Source of the DNA: Annona cherimola
Taxonomy: Eukaryota; Streptophyta; Magnoliopsida; Magnoliales; Annonaceae
DNA: 64,000 nucleotides
Direction: 5' to 3'
Assembly: GCA_030490835.1 (NCBI GenBank)
Contig: CM059974.1
Span: forward strand, 4,223,501 to 4,287,500
Below, piece after piece: positions 1 through 11,524 of the stretch; position 1 is the first letter of the stretch; each line of letters opens with the position of its first letter. The position numbers and the translations under genes were made by a program. The notes below the pieces were generated by a model. That model was not told where the DNA came from, searched no databases, and worked only from the letters and a program-made list of their open reading frames with translations.

Positions 1-1208
1 GATCGGCTCCGCGTGGGGCCGCTAGGTCACGGGGCCGGGTGAGGAAGGGTGATGAGTGATGATGAGGCCGGGGAGGAGCACCGAATGGGATGGCCTGGCG
101 GGCTACGGCATTTATTGCGGGACGCGTTTTTCGGCTCTTTTTCGGGAGGCAAGGCCGAGCTCCGCGGCAGGCTTTTTTCCTTGACCTTGTCGTCTTTTCC
201 GCCGGACTTCGTACGTGTGGGCCCCAAACGTGTCGCTTTGATGGATCGGAACCATTGTGCTGATCACGTGGAGTGTGCGAGTGGGGTAGTCGTAAATACT
301 AACTAATAGACGGTTGTTGACAAGTAACAATGTAAGTATGTATCATAAATGAGAGGTACTTTCTACGTATTATTAATTAGGCTGTTTAGATTGTCAGTCG
401 TCAGATTACCCAACTGTGGCTGGTGGGGGCCATTTCTCCTTTTGAGTGGGGGCCAAACCAAAGAATTATCCATCTGTTTATGTTTTCTTTTTGTTGATTT
501 ATGACCACTATAATTTTCTTGTCGGCAGAGATCACCTACACTGCCCTCTTCTTTCCTTCTTGTTGCTGTTTTTTTTTTTTTTTAGATAATTTGTTTCATT
601 ATTTATTTATTTATTTATTTCTAAATTTTTCCCCCAGGGGTAGTGTAAGTATGAAACAGCCTTTTAAAATGGAGAATGGACCGGTCCCGATCGCAGTTGC
701 TTCTAATTTCTTTTTGGGTTTGTAATTGGGATGTCTTCCTTCCCTTGAAACTGGGCCTGTCCCCTGTCCAAGTCATCTCTTCTTGGGCTTTAACCCACCC
801 ACGGGCAGTGCTCGCATGGCCCCTCTCAACATTCCCACAAAAGTTTTTTTTTTTTTTTTTTTTTTTTTTTTACGAAAATTTAACTATTTCTGTATTATGA
901 TCTCGTTAGCCCCGGCTCACAGGAGCTCCTGATATTATGGGAGCATAAGTTTTTATCTTTTTATTTTTATTTATTTTCACGAAAATATCAGCCCAATTAT
1001 GTTTAATTTACCTCTCAAAACTATAAATTTTTGAAATTCAGAAAAATGTACATATGCTCGGATTTTGTAAATTTTGATATATAAATTAAATGCACTTGAA
1101 CATACATATACGAGTGCGCGGACTAATAAGAGTTATTGTGGCCTAGGGCAATGGGATCATTACCATATATATATATATTATATAACAGTTTTTTAGAGTC
1201 ATAAATAT
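1..1208. other. Intergenic DNA, GC-rich left edge
   Basis: The first 300 bases are clearly GC-richer than what follows and contain several CpG-rich words, as seen near plant promoters or first exons, so a gene may lie just outside the left edge. No reading frame there resembles a protein I know. From about 300 on the DNA is AT-rich with homopolymer tracts (long T run near 844-871). No gene is supported. Confidence 0.4.
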
Positions 1209-1604
1209 GATGAATGATCCTGTTAGCCTGGACGAAGTAAATGTCTCACTTAGCCTGCCTCAAAAATTCTATTTAAAAAAAAAATTATTTTTTTCTTCAT
1301 ACACTTGTTTATCTAAGTGCATTTAATATATAAATCAAGTTTTACCATTTTTGAATATGAGTATATATTTTTTTAGATTTTTAAAAATAAGTGTATTTTA
1401 AATACACACACACACATAGATGTTTAAAAATATCAAAAAAATAGACAAATATATTCAAAAATGGTAAAACTTGGTCTATATGTTAAATACACTTATATAA
1501 ACAAGTGCACGAAGAAAAAATTTTAAAAAAATTGTTGTAAATAGGTGTTTTAAGGTAGGTTAAGTGAGACATTTACTTAGCCCGGACTAACATGATCACT
1601 CCTC
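1209..1604. mobile_element. Mutator-like foldback MITE
   Basis: A 396-bp element folds back on itself over almost its whole length. The ends read GATGAATGATCCTGTTAGCC and, on the opposite strand, GAGGAGTGATCATGTTAGTC, and similarity continues into the centre. It is flanked by a perfect 9-bp direct repeat, CATAAATAT, at 1200-1208 and 1605-1613. A 9-bp target duplication with long terminal inverted repeats is the Mutator signature. It has no coding capacity. Elements at 52015-52788 and 38732-39036 share its arm sequence or general plan. Confidence 0.85.
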
Positions 1605-1857
1605 CATAAATATTTGAATTTTTTATTCCTTTATTAGGTGTGGTGGTATTTTCTCCATGAGTTATGTTTGTTTGTTAAAGACGTTTTGAAGGCATGCTCT
1701 AACTCAAGGTTTACTTATGGGCATGCATGCCTCTTGCACCTTTCAAGCGCACTTGGCGTGCGTCCAATTTAACTCACTTAAAAATAATAAAATAAAAATT
1801 TCAAATATTCAAAGAGAGTCTTGACTTTTTCGGTTTAATATTTTCTTAATCATTTAA

Positions 1858-2110
1858 GCGCATGTTTGACATTTAATACAATTTTTGAAAGAATAATATA
1901 AATTTTTTCTAGGAGGAAAAAAATGATATGATATGAGAAAGGTAGTGATAAGAAGGGAAGAGAGCAAAGTTGAAATTGATATACTAATTGTAAAAAAATG
2001 ATTGAAGAGTTGGATAATTATATAAAAAGGCGAAAAAAATAATTAAAAATAAGATAACTATGAGGATTGAAAATTTTTAAGTTGACATGTTATATGATAG
2101 CCAAACACAC
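1858..2110. mobile_element. Tourist/PIF-like MITE
   Basis: A 253-bp AT-rich element with a GCGCATGTTTGAC-like start and a GCCAAACACAC end, bordered on both sides by TTAA (a 3- to 4-bp target duplication). The interior shares the words AGTAATGA..., TAAAGTTGAAA and GATTGAAGAG with the other copies of this family in the window. Confidence 0.6.
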
Positions 2111-2984
2111 TTAAACAAAATTTGATGTATTCTGTCTTTCCTTTTTTAATCACAATTGTTATGTAGATAAGTACATTGTTTTTTAAACATGTGGACATAA
2201 TTGCTTGTTATTATATTTCGAATTTGGAGCAAGTAAAATTGTTGCATTAAATTTAGAAATAAAAATAAAAATAAAAATAGATTAATGTATTATGATTTAA
2301 TAATGCACACTGCATAGAGCGCAGAGATGATGAGGACCAAATTGGCGCTGCTAGCTAGGGCTAGCCCAGGGGCAATTGAATTTGAAAATCACAAGGCAGG
2401 CGCAGGCGAGCCAGGCCCCGAAGGCTTCTCCCGTTGCGTGAGACAATGAGGAGGGGGCGGGGAGAGGGGAGAGTAAAGAGGAACTTCGTCCCACATCGGC
2501 GGAGAGAAAGAATCTGCAGGTGTCATGGTTCGATAAAAGAGCAAGTCGAGAAAGAGAGCAAACACGGAGCCGCGCGGTGAGCACAAAGCGAACTATTCTT
2601 TCGCCTTTTACTAAAGAATACCGTGTGCGCGCCGCAATTCAGCGGCATACGCCTATTTTTGGAGGGCTTGTTCTCTTGTGAGAGCGGGTCCCTAACAAGC
2701 CTGAATTCAAGTTTTTCATTGTCTCGTGTGCTCTTTTAAAATAATAGTGTAATGGTTCTTGGAATTAAAATCCAAGTAAAATCGTTGTAGAGTAGGTTGC
2801 TGATTAAACGGATTACCTACGAAGTTAGTAGTGTTATTTGTTTTTCAAGTAGGAAAGACGAACGCAAGTGGACAACTCAGAGCGATCCCAAGGAACAGGT
2901 GAAATGGATGTTGAATGGGTTTTGCTTTATTCTCCGTTCGCAAAAACAGAGAGTGCGATAATCGGTTTTAATTGATTAGGATGG
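2111..2984. other. Intergenic DNA
   Basis: A GC-richer island at about 2330-2680 sits in AT-rich DNA. Short open frames on both strands there have no recognisable domain and no supporting splice sites. I see no gene. Confidence 0.3.
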
Positions 2985-3154
2985 AAAGAAAACCAATCCC
3001 ACTAATCTTCCCAATCTTTCTATTTTTATTTTCTTAGTAAACTTTTTACTAATTACACCTAAATTTGTCATATTTGCACGTTGCTTATCAACATATTCGT
3101 GGAGAGTAATAGTGGGAATTGGGCTGGGAATTAGTCGACCCTGACCATAATCCG

Positions 3155-3345
3155 ACCTATTTTGTATTGTGTAAAACAAATAAATTTTTAACTTGACTCA
3201 TGACCTGTCTGTTTTGTATTGTGTAAAATAAATATTTTTTGACTTGACCTATGGCTTGACCTATTTTGTATTGCGTAAAATAAATATTTTTGACTTTACC
3301 CATGACCCAACCTATTGTGTATTATATAAAATAAATATTTGTTGA
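3155..3345. repeat. Degenerate tandem repeat, about 50-bp unit
   Basis: The phrase CCTATTTTGTATTGTGTAAAATAAA followed by TTTTTGACTTGACC recurs four times with about 50-bp spacing, each copy slightly diverged. It lies inside duplication copy A and is absent from the matching place in copy B. Confidence 0.7.
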
Positions 3346-5213
3346 CTTGTATCGATTAAAAGTTTTGATTCTAATTCAAAAAATAAGGTTAGATGAGTCT
3401 AATCCACGTATCAACCCAAGAAGTTTTAAGATGTACTGAAAAAAAAAAAAGATAAAAAGTCAAATCAACCTTATATCTTAATATAAAATAAGTAAAACAA
3501 AAATTTTAAAAATATAGTTATGGTTTGGCATATTTTAACCTGGTACAACTTATTTTGATTTCCACTCCGAAGTCCTGACGGAGAGTGAAACTTCAGGAAA
3601 TATGTAGCTTTTAGCAATGCTAACGTGCGCAAGGTGGCTGATTTTATTTATTTATTTTTAAAAAGCGAGGTCCCATTTTAGGATGATGGCGTGGGCATTT
3701 TCGATGTCCCCAAACTGGGCCAGGCTGTTAGCAGGCCTTTGTGGTGGATGTGTAGCTCACATCTCATCGCCAAATCCTCGGCGATCAAGGGTCGGCCTCG
3801 CTGCTCGGGCTATGGCGCCACGATGATACGCGGGTGGGGGTGGCCGAACCACCGTCGTTGACGCTTCCAGCATGTGATAGGTGGATAGCTTAAATAATTT
3901 TAATTTGTTTGAAAAAAATGAGAGATCAATGGTAACATCTAACGTTTTTGTTTTTGTTTTTGTTTTTTTTTTTATTTTTGATTTGAGTAAACATCCGATC
4001 CGAGGTTGAATAGGTCTTTAGTTGCGTAGTCCAAGTCTAGTCCAATTGTTTTGTTCATGATACACCGAAATCATTGCGAGAGTTAGGGGATGTTTGATAA
4101 GGAAATATGGCATGAAAAAGCAACAGAGCACTGATTCCCAAACTCATTAATTCATCAATCAATAATCATATTTTTATTTATTTATCTCTACATTCTAATT
4201 ATTTTTTTTCTACTACACTCAAACTACTATATTTATTCAATTTTTACTCATATTATTTTATATAAATCGCATAATTTTTAAAATATTTCATTTTTCACTT
4301 ACCATGTCAACATTTCTCACTTTTGGAGATATCCCTTTTTGGTCTTTTTCACATTGTGAAGAGAGAAATTTTTTTTTTTTATTACAGTGGACCACAGTAG
4401 ACACCGCCACAAATGCGGGTGCGAATTAGGACAGTCTGCCGAGGCTGCTGGGTCCATGTCTCCGCACCACTCCCACCCGATAGGGTGTGCTTGCAAGCAG
4501 CCCCTGCCGTGACACCGCCACCTCGATGGACCATCAGCTCGGAACAGTCCATCACCTGTCCTAAATCCTTTTCATCTTCCATACCATGCTGCCTCGTCCC
4601 GCATTGTGTGGGGCTGTTTCCAATGCCCAATAATTACTCATTTAATAATTATATTTTTTTCATTCTTATCTCTGTATTCTTATTAGTTTTCTTACCAACT
4701 AAGCAACTACACTCTTACGAACTTGTTTATTTCAAATTTACTCCTATTATTTCTTATCTTTTTCAAAATATTCAATTTCGATCTACGTCAACATGAAAGA
4801 AAGAGAACCAGTTGCAAGCACTGTAATATGCGTCGAGCACCGAATAAAACCCATCCCTTTTACGAAAACGTGTGTACGCACCAGTAGACGTTAATCTTCT
4901 GGAATCATTTTTCGGTTGGTTTGTTGGCCGATGCGGCAAAGGTCGCCGATGAAGAGGTGGATCCATACAATTACAAAGACGTAGGCGGAGCAGACAGGAA
5001 CGAGTGGGAGGAGGGAGGATGGAAAAGGCAGCCAGCTAACGAGAGAGGAACGGACTAACAATCTAGCAACACGATACATATTAGATAGATCATGAAACGC
5101 GACGGACAATAAATAGATCCATTTACTCTGCAGTTGTTGGATATTTATCATCATCAATCGGTCATATGCTGATGGAAAATTTCTCGTGACTATCTATGAC
5201 TAATAACGGTAAA

Positions 5214-5295
5214 GGCCCACGTGTGTAGCGTTCATCGACGCTCGGAAACGCTACGGCCCACGTGTGTAGCGTTCATCGACGCTCTGAAACGCTAC
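5214..5295. repeat. Two 41-bp tandem copies with hairpin and G-box
   Basis: A 41-bp unit occurs twice back to back (5214-5254, 5255-5295) with one mismatch. Each unit holds the G-box core CACGTG and an inverted repeat GTAGCGTT...AACGCTAC that could form a hairpin. The matching place in copy B (about 40868-40930) has a single G-box and a different short GCACG repeat, so the duplication arose after the copies separated. Confidence 0.8.
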
Positions 5296-5450
5296 GGCCA
5301 ACATACAAAGCCTCATCGTCAAAGCGTCTAATCTAATAGCTCCGTAGCTTGCTTCGTCCCTATTTTAGACGCAATTGCACACGTCCTTCCAAAAGCGGTA
5401 TACTTAGGCCAGGCAAAGCCACGAGGAAGAGTATCCAAAGCCCCTTTCTC

Positions 5451-6113
5451 CCATTGGAGGATCAGATGACTGGGTAAGCACTTCAAAAAAGTATGTTAAT
5501 ACATTTTTGACGTCTACATCATTCATTGCATTCTAGCTAAAATCTAAATCATTAAAATTAATTTTTAATTATTGATATGAGTTCTTAAGAACCGAATTTA
5601 TCAAAATACTTATTTTTTAATGAAAATTAAAATACTTTTCCATAAATATTATGTTATATAAGTATGCCTTATTATGTTGAACACAATGTACGGGCTTGAT
5701 TTAAATAATAATTAATTAATATTACAAAAAAAAAAGTAGTACATACGTATTTAACAGCTAAATATCATTTCTGAATGGTAATTATAACCGACTATACACC
5801 CATCCAATATATTTAATTTTTATATGATAGTTTTAATAGGGAAAACATAATTCGCAGTTACGATGTTTCATTACGCATTACAAAATGTCTGATTTTTTTT
5901 GTTAATTTGTATTGTACGCTTTAAATCTGATATTACAAATCGAATTCATCATGCTAGAGACAACGAGCTTCACCTATATTTAAGAAAGATGATAAGTTCA
6001 CATCTAATGTTAAGGAAGACAATAAACTCCCACCCATATTCAAAAGAAACTAAACTTGCATCTATTCTTATAGGAGAAAACTACTCCTGTTGTACGAGGA
6101 GTGTGACTAGAAC
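5451..6113. other. AT-rich intergenic DNA
   Basis: Very AT-rich with short imperfect repeats. The open frame at 5899-6195 runs into the transposon end at 6114 and resembles nothing I know. No gene is supported. Confidence 0.4.
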
Positions 6114-7300
6114 TAGGGGTGTAAATAGGGTCGGGTTTAACCCGAGCCTGCATCAACCCGGACCGATTTATACCATGGTTGGGTTGATATTTTAGAAATT
6201 CAATTTTTGAAAATCGGGTTGAGCCGGGTTAGGGGTCGGCCGACCCGAACCAACCCGATTTCATAAGATATGTATTTTGATATGTTTATGAGAGTGTATT
6301 TCATTTATGTTGTTTGGATATTTAAATAAAATTGTATAGAGTTTGGAAATATGTTTGACAATTTGGTTGTGAAATGTTGTTTGAATTTATTTGATTTGGA
6401 AATATATTTGGTTAATTAGTTGTGAAATTATGTTTGGATTATTTGGTTATGAGTGTGTTTGGTAATGAATAAAACTTTTAATGAAAAGTTTTGGAGAGTA
6501 AAAGTTATCAACTGATGTGATATGATAGGGGTAATGATGAGTAATAAAGAGAATAAAGTTAAAATAGATAGGTTAGTTGTGTGGATAGTTTTATATAAAT
6601 GATTGAAAAATAAGGTAGTTGTATAGGAAAATGTGAAAAAATAATTAAAAAATATGATAGTTAAAAATATGATAATTGTAGAGAGTGAAAAGTTTTAGAT
6701 TGAAAAGTTTTAATTGATTTTTTCTTTCAATTGCCAAACATACCCTATATTGCATTATAAATAGGTTGTTTAGATGTTCGCTTGCATTGGTGATTTGAAA
6801 TAACGAACAGGTCAATTGGGAATTTGAGATGTTTGTAGCTTTGATTGGAAGCCAACTAAAAATGTAAGTAAGACTATGATATTCGTTTTTTCATTTTGCA
6901 TAATTTATTGCAATACTTTTACTTGACTTTCACTTTTTGACTTGTAGAGGACATCAATTGCTAAAAGAATACAAAAACAAAAAAATAAATCAATTACAAA
7001 ACTTATCCTCCACTTTTGAGTTACGTAGAACTTTTTAGTACTTATTTTTTTTATAATTATCATTGCTTTTTTGTTATTTTAGAAATTTAGGTGAACAAAA
7101 GCTTAACTAACATTGATAATATGTGTAATCTATTAGCCCGATTTCTAACCCGAACTGAACCGATTTGAGGTGGGTTGAAATATGGTTGGGTTAAGATGTG
7201 AAAAATAGGGTTGAAAGTAGGATTGGGTTGATATTTTACAATGTGGATTAGGATTATATTTGTCTCAACCCGAGTCAACCCGACCCAATTTACACCCCTA
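6114..7300. mobile_element. Non-autonomous hAT element
   Basis: The ends read TAGGGGTGTAAATAGGGTCGG and, inverted at the right, TAGGGGTGTAAATTGGGTCGG. Perfect 8-bp direct repeats ACTAGAAC flank it at 6106-6113 and 7301-7308, the hAT signature. Subterminal GGGTTGA/TCAACCC words recur. It is 1187 bp long, of which 295 bp is a younger Tourist-like MITE (6451-6745). No transposase frame is present, so it would depend on a transposase made elsewhere. Confidence 0.88.
6451..6745. mobile_element. Tourist/PIF-like MITE nested in the hAT element
   Basis: Begins GAGTGTGTTTGGTAATGAA and ends TTGCCAAACATACCC, with TAT on both sides (6448-6450, 6746-6748). The interior matches the copies at 23110, 30203 and 35220 (AGTAATGATGAGTA, AAAATAGATAGGTTAGTTG, GAAAAGTTTTAGATTGAAAA). 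It is younger than the surrounding hAT element. Confidence 0.8.
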
Positions 7301-7946
7301 ACTAGAACCTTTGGGTTACGAATGCCGTTGCACCTATACAAAATGTCGATTTCGGAAAAACTCCGCTCTAGCTGAAGAGCCGCCGGCTCTTGAAAGATCG
7401 GCTTGTTGACAATATCCGGAAGGAAAATTGGCAACCACTTGAAGGGATACTTACCAGAGACGGTCGAGGCCTTTGAACAAGTCTTTCATTTTTTTTCCAT
7501 TGCGTCCATCCTTCGTCCAAATGAGAGCTTGAAAGATGGCGTGAGAACGATGATACACGAAACAATCTCGTACCACGGCAGACAGATGATACATATCAGC
7601 TATCAAGTCTGGCAATGGCACCATTGCCAGACTTGATAGCATACAAAGATTTCCAATTTGGACTGTGGGAACATTTGATTTATCTCGGGTGATCCAGGAG
7701 AGAGAACAAACAACAGCAGGGCATTAACCCCATACATTCATTCATTCACCTGCTGATTGTCAGCTTATATCATAGTAAAAGAAAGTCAAGAGTGCAGTCG
7801 TCCACCACCACATGGGGTGTAAAGCAGGCAAATTGCATGTTTCCCTTTTTGAGTTTGAGACAGAAAGAATAAAGAAGATAAATATCCATAACAAATCCCA
7901 TCACAGGCCTACGTGTGTTAGTATTTACAGCAACTTTAAACCGGAC
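7301..7946. other. 3' flank of the BPA1-like gene, possible gene remnant
   Basis: About 7310-7660 is GC-richer than its surroundings. Short minus-strand frames there (for example 7451-7642) have coding-like composition but I cannot assign them to a family. About 7690-7946 is probably the 3' UTR of the gene that ends at 7947. A perfect palindrome sits at 7599-7640. Confidence 0.3.
7599..7640. repeat. Perfect 20-bp inverted repeat, 2-bp spacer
   Basis: GCTATCAAGTCTGGCAATGG at 7599-7618 is followed by CA and then its exact reverse complement at 7621-7640. No T-run follows and no RNA family fits. It lies about 300 bp past the stop codon of the BPA1-like gene. Confidence 0.9.
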
Positions 7947-9710
7947 TCAAAGGATCAAGCCTTGCGCAGGTGGAGGCTTTGGAGAATGCTCACCTGGTGC
8001 AGCCTTGGGAGAAGATTCAGATGAATGCAGCGGCACATAATCATCGGCTGTCACTTTCTTTTGCTCTTCCTCAGCTACGACAACCTTCTCTTTTGTCTTT
8101 GACCCCACATCACTTGCTGCCTTGGCGACCTTGCTAAAGGCCCCTGCAGCCCATGATACCCCAGTAAATACATACTTATTTTTCATGATTGCAGATCCTG
8201 CATTGCTGACTTTCTCCTCTGCTGCTGCAAAGGCTGATTTGGTCTTCTCAGAGACTTGGTACTTGTGATCCATTTCTCGCACCTTGTCATTCACAACCAT
8301 CGTGCCAGCACTAATCTTCTCTGAGAACCCAATCTTCTTGTCCAGGGAGTTAACCTTAGCTGTTGCAGTTGATGTTAATCCATGCTTTTCATCAAGAGCT
8401 TTGGCCTTATTCACAGCATCCTTGCCTAGGATAAAGCCCTTGGCAAGCATGCTGCTGACAACATCTTCAGCCTTCTGGACGGCAGACTCAGCATTGGCTG
8501 GTTTCTTCTCATTTACCTAAGGTGATTGCAAAGGGCAAAAAGGGGGACAGAAAAAGGAAGGAAGGAAAGAAAATGGAGAGGGTATGGGAGCATGCTGAAT
8601 AATTATAATACCAGCAAGGATAAAATAAAAAAGAAAGTTATTGTGCAAAAGTTGCACTTTACCAGAGGTCGAGCAGAAGCAGCAGGTGGCAAGTGGTAAT
8701 CTGGAGCTAGCATTATGGTGACAGAAAGATCAACTATGGTAGCCCCCTGTGCCACCAAAAAGTTATTGATCAGTAATCACAAGTGCACAATCCAGAAAAC
8801 AGAAAGAAGCAGCAGGTTTATAAACTGAAGATGTATAAATACTAAATGGGAGCATTGGAATGGAGTAAGATTTTTTAAAATTTTTTTTTTACTAAAAAAG
8901 AAAAGACGAAATGGCAATGAACTTGAAGACACTTAATAATACTCAGTTCAAAGTTCAAATATCTAGAAAAAGATTATAGTTGAGGATTAATGCTCTCTGC
9001 CCCTGCACTAATCAAAATGATACAATTGGAAAGATTCTTTGAGCTTGCAGAAGTTGAATTCTCTGTCCAACCAATTTGACCATTTAATTTTTTTCCAACC
9101 AAATCGCTAATGAGAAAAAGGAGTCATTTGCTGCTTTAGAATGGGCTGGGCAGAAATTGGCAGTATACTATAAGAGCACAGTCCAGTCTTCAAATCCTGC
9201 ACTAGGTTTCTCAAGCGTGAAATGTAGTGCCTAGTAGCTTGTGACAGCCTGAGCAGACGTTACTCAAAAGCATATTGAAAGGTATACAAAGTACGTCAGT
9301 GATACAAAAGTAACAAAACCTCTATATTATGCAGTTCTTGTAGGAAATCTAGACACATCGTAAAAAAACATGAGAATTCGATGCCATTTTATTATTATTA
9401 TTTTTAAAAACATAGCCATCCAGATACATCTAAAAATTCATTCACCGAAAGCAGCAGGGCTGTCTCTGCTCCTTGTGAATCCTTGAAGGTTACATATGCA
9501 ACTTGAGACCTCTCATTCTCACTGCAGCAGCAAACTTCAAGTAAGAGCTGGGAAAAAGTTAATGAATTTTTGACATAAAAAGCTTCAGTCTTGGAGTACA
9601 ACCAACCTTTGCATTTCAACATATTCAATGTCGCCAGAAAAAGAGAAAAATTCCTTGATGTCTTGCTGAGTTGCACCTAAAGAAACATTGCTGACCTTCA
9701 CTGTTGTCAT
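7947..9710 (-). CDS. BPA1-like RRM protein (binding partner of ACD11 family)
   Basis: Four coding exons on the minus strand (9607-9710, 9446-9521, 8663-8746, 7947-8516) join in frame through GT/AG introns into a 277-residue protein. Residues 1 to about 72 form one RRM: the RNP2-like strand VKVSNV near residue 4, the RNP1-like strand QVAYVTF near 41-47, and the family pattern ALLLSGATIVD near 57-65. The rest is an Ala/Lys-rich helical region (about 95-235) with repeated KA and EK pairs, then an acidic and Pro-rich tail ending PAQGLIL. This layout matches Arabidopsis BPA1 and BPA1-like proteins, which bind the lipid-transfer protein ACD11 and influence defence cell death; whether this copy does so is inference. 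The ATG follows the acceptor AG of a 3.9 kb 5'-UTR intron directly, so that junction fixes the start. Confidence 0.85.
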
Positions 9711-10156
9711 CTGTATAGATAGAAACAATATGAGGTAACTCATATGGAGTGATAGACCATGTAAGATTCATTTAATCACTCAACAGTCTTGCATTTGCTG
9801 AACCGAAAGCAATCCAAATATCTCATTTCACATAAGGTTACAAAGTATATATATCATGGATTGATCCTCATATAAATGCAATATTAAAATTCGCCTGCAT
9901 CTTGATGCTAGAAACATTCTATTTGTCAAGGTTGGCTAAATGCTCGGGCTGGTGATGTGATCAGCTTCATGCTCTCAAGATGGTGCTGAATGCCAGAATT
10001 GTCTACGAGATGAGCATGGAGCTCCTTTTGAATCACTGTGGTTCTTGGACTAGATCTATTCAAACTTTCACATTATTAGACAAGAACATTAGCAGCACAT
10101 CTTAGTTTCAAATTCCTCCACTTCCACATGACACATCTTCTTCACTAAACCCTAAT

Positions 10157-10505
10157 TCCAGGAAACATGTTTTGGGATTGACTCAAATATTCACCGCAGA
10201 GAGACTATAACTTAAAGATTTCAAGTCAAAACTTTACAACACTGTGTTCTACGGATGATGGAACAATGGAACAGTAGAGAGTTCAATCACCACACACTCC
10301 AATCACCCCATTCATTCACATCCATGTAAATATGCAATGCATGTATTTTTTACCAACACACGCCTCCCAGGGAAACATTTGGGGAATTGACTCAAGTGGT
10401 CATCATAAAGAGACTATAATCTAAGTTTTCAATTCACAACTATACAGTAGTGTGTTCTGCAGATATATGGAGCAGTGGGATAGTAGAGAATTAAATCACC
10501 GAAAC
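10157..10505. repeat. Diverged tandem duplication, about 210-bp period
   Basis: The block from GGAAACATG...TTGACTCAA through AGAGACTATAA, GTGTTCT and ACAGTAGAGA to CAATCACC (about 10157-10292) is repeated at about 10368-10500 with scattered mismatches. It lies in the 5'-UTR intron of the BPA1-like gene. Confidence 0.65.
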
Positions 10506-10958
10506 TGGAAAATTACTGAGCTAGGGGAAGTAATTAAGTAAACCCAAAGCTAGAAGACATATCTTCCATACACTGGCATGACTTTCTCATGTTTCTCTTC
10601 CATTTCCAAAGTTATTGAATGAAACATTAGATGAAGCCAACATAAAAGCTTTAGGAACAGCTACCTACGTATGCCTAAATGGATCTCACTATGCATGATT
10701 TAGTAACATGAAACAAGAGAAAAAGGATTTCTATCTTCGACTATTTATGCAATCATTGAGAAACCCAAAATATTGAACTAATGAGTTCTTCCGTTGCCAA
10801 TTTCTGTACATATCTTTTGTGTTTTATCCTTTTCATGCACTTCAATATGAAATCCCCCATCTGCCTATTTGTGCATAGATCTTGTTGTTGTCTTATATGA
10901 AAATATCTCTTGGTAACTTTTGGCTCTTGACAATAAAATTTTCAAAATCGCTTGCCTC

Positions 10959-11524
10959 TAGGGGTGTTAACGGATCGGGTTGAACGGGTTGGAGCCTAAT
11001 CCTAAACCTAATCCATTTAATATATCTTAACCCTAATCCGTTTATTAACCCATTTAAAAAACTTCAACCCTAACCCATTTACAACCCATTTAATAAACGG
11101 GGTAACGGGTTGTTAACGGGTTGTGTTTGTTACTAATTTTCATGCTAAAATTTTTTAATAAAGTCTATAAATTTAAATAAATTAAATAATTCGAAGCTAA
11201 CATACCTGAATTTAATTTATTTTAGCTTGAAAACATCAGCTTCAATCTCAAGTCATCTATTTAATGTCAATTCTTGTTATAAATATTACATATATATATT
11301 ATAATATATTATATTAAATGAGTTATACGGGTTGAACGGGTTAAATAAACGGGTTGGACGAGTTGACGGGTTGCGAAGTCTCAACCCTAATCCGTTTATT
11401 TAATTAAATGGTTGAACAGGTTGGCGGATCATAACCTATTTATTCAAAAATCTCAACCCAAACTCATTTATTAACGGATTGAACGAGCGGGTTAACGGGT
11501 TGACCATGACCATTAACACCCCTA
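10959..11524. mobile_element. hAT MITE, family TAGGGGTGTTAA, copy 1
   Basis: A 566-bp element with ends TAGGGGTGTTAACGG and CATTAACACCCCTA, flanked by perfect 8-bp duplications CTTGCCTC at 10951-10958 and 11525-11532. It contains many GGGTTGAACGGGTT and AACCCATTTA subterminal words. The copy at 16742-17302 is nearly the same in the opposite orientation. There is no coding capacity. Confidence 0.92.

Larger units (their letters stand above)
2985..5450. repeat. Segmental duplication, copy A
   Basis: Blocks of this stretch reappear in the same order and orientation in copy B (29786-41375). Matches: about 3035-3115 with 29820-29885; about 3660-4080 with 36650-37000 (both contain ATCGCCAAATCCTCGGCGAT); about 4830-5215 with 40455-40870 (both contain AGAGGTGG and AATTACAAAGACGTAGG); about 5345-5445 with 41255-41370 (both contain GGAAGAGTATCCAAAGCCC). 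Identity looks to be roughly 70-85 percent by eye. Copy A has no equivalent of the membrane-protein gene found in copy B. I cannot name an element type; an old local duplication is the simplest reading. Confidence 0.75.
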
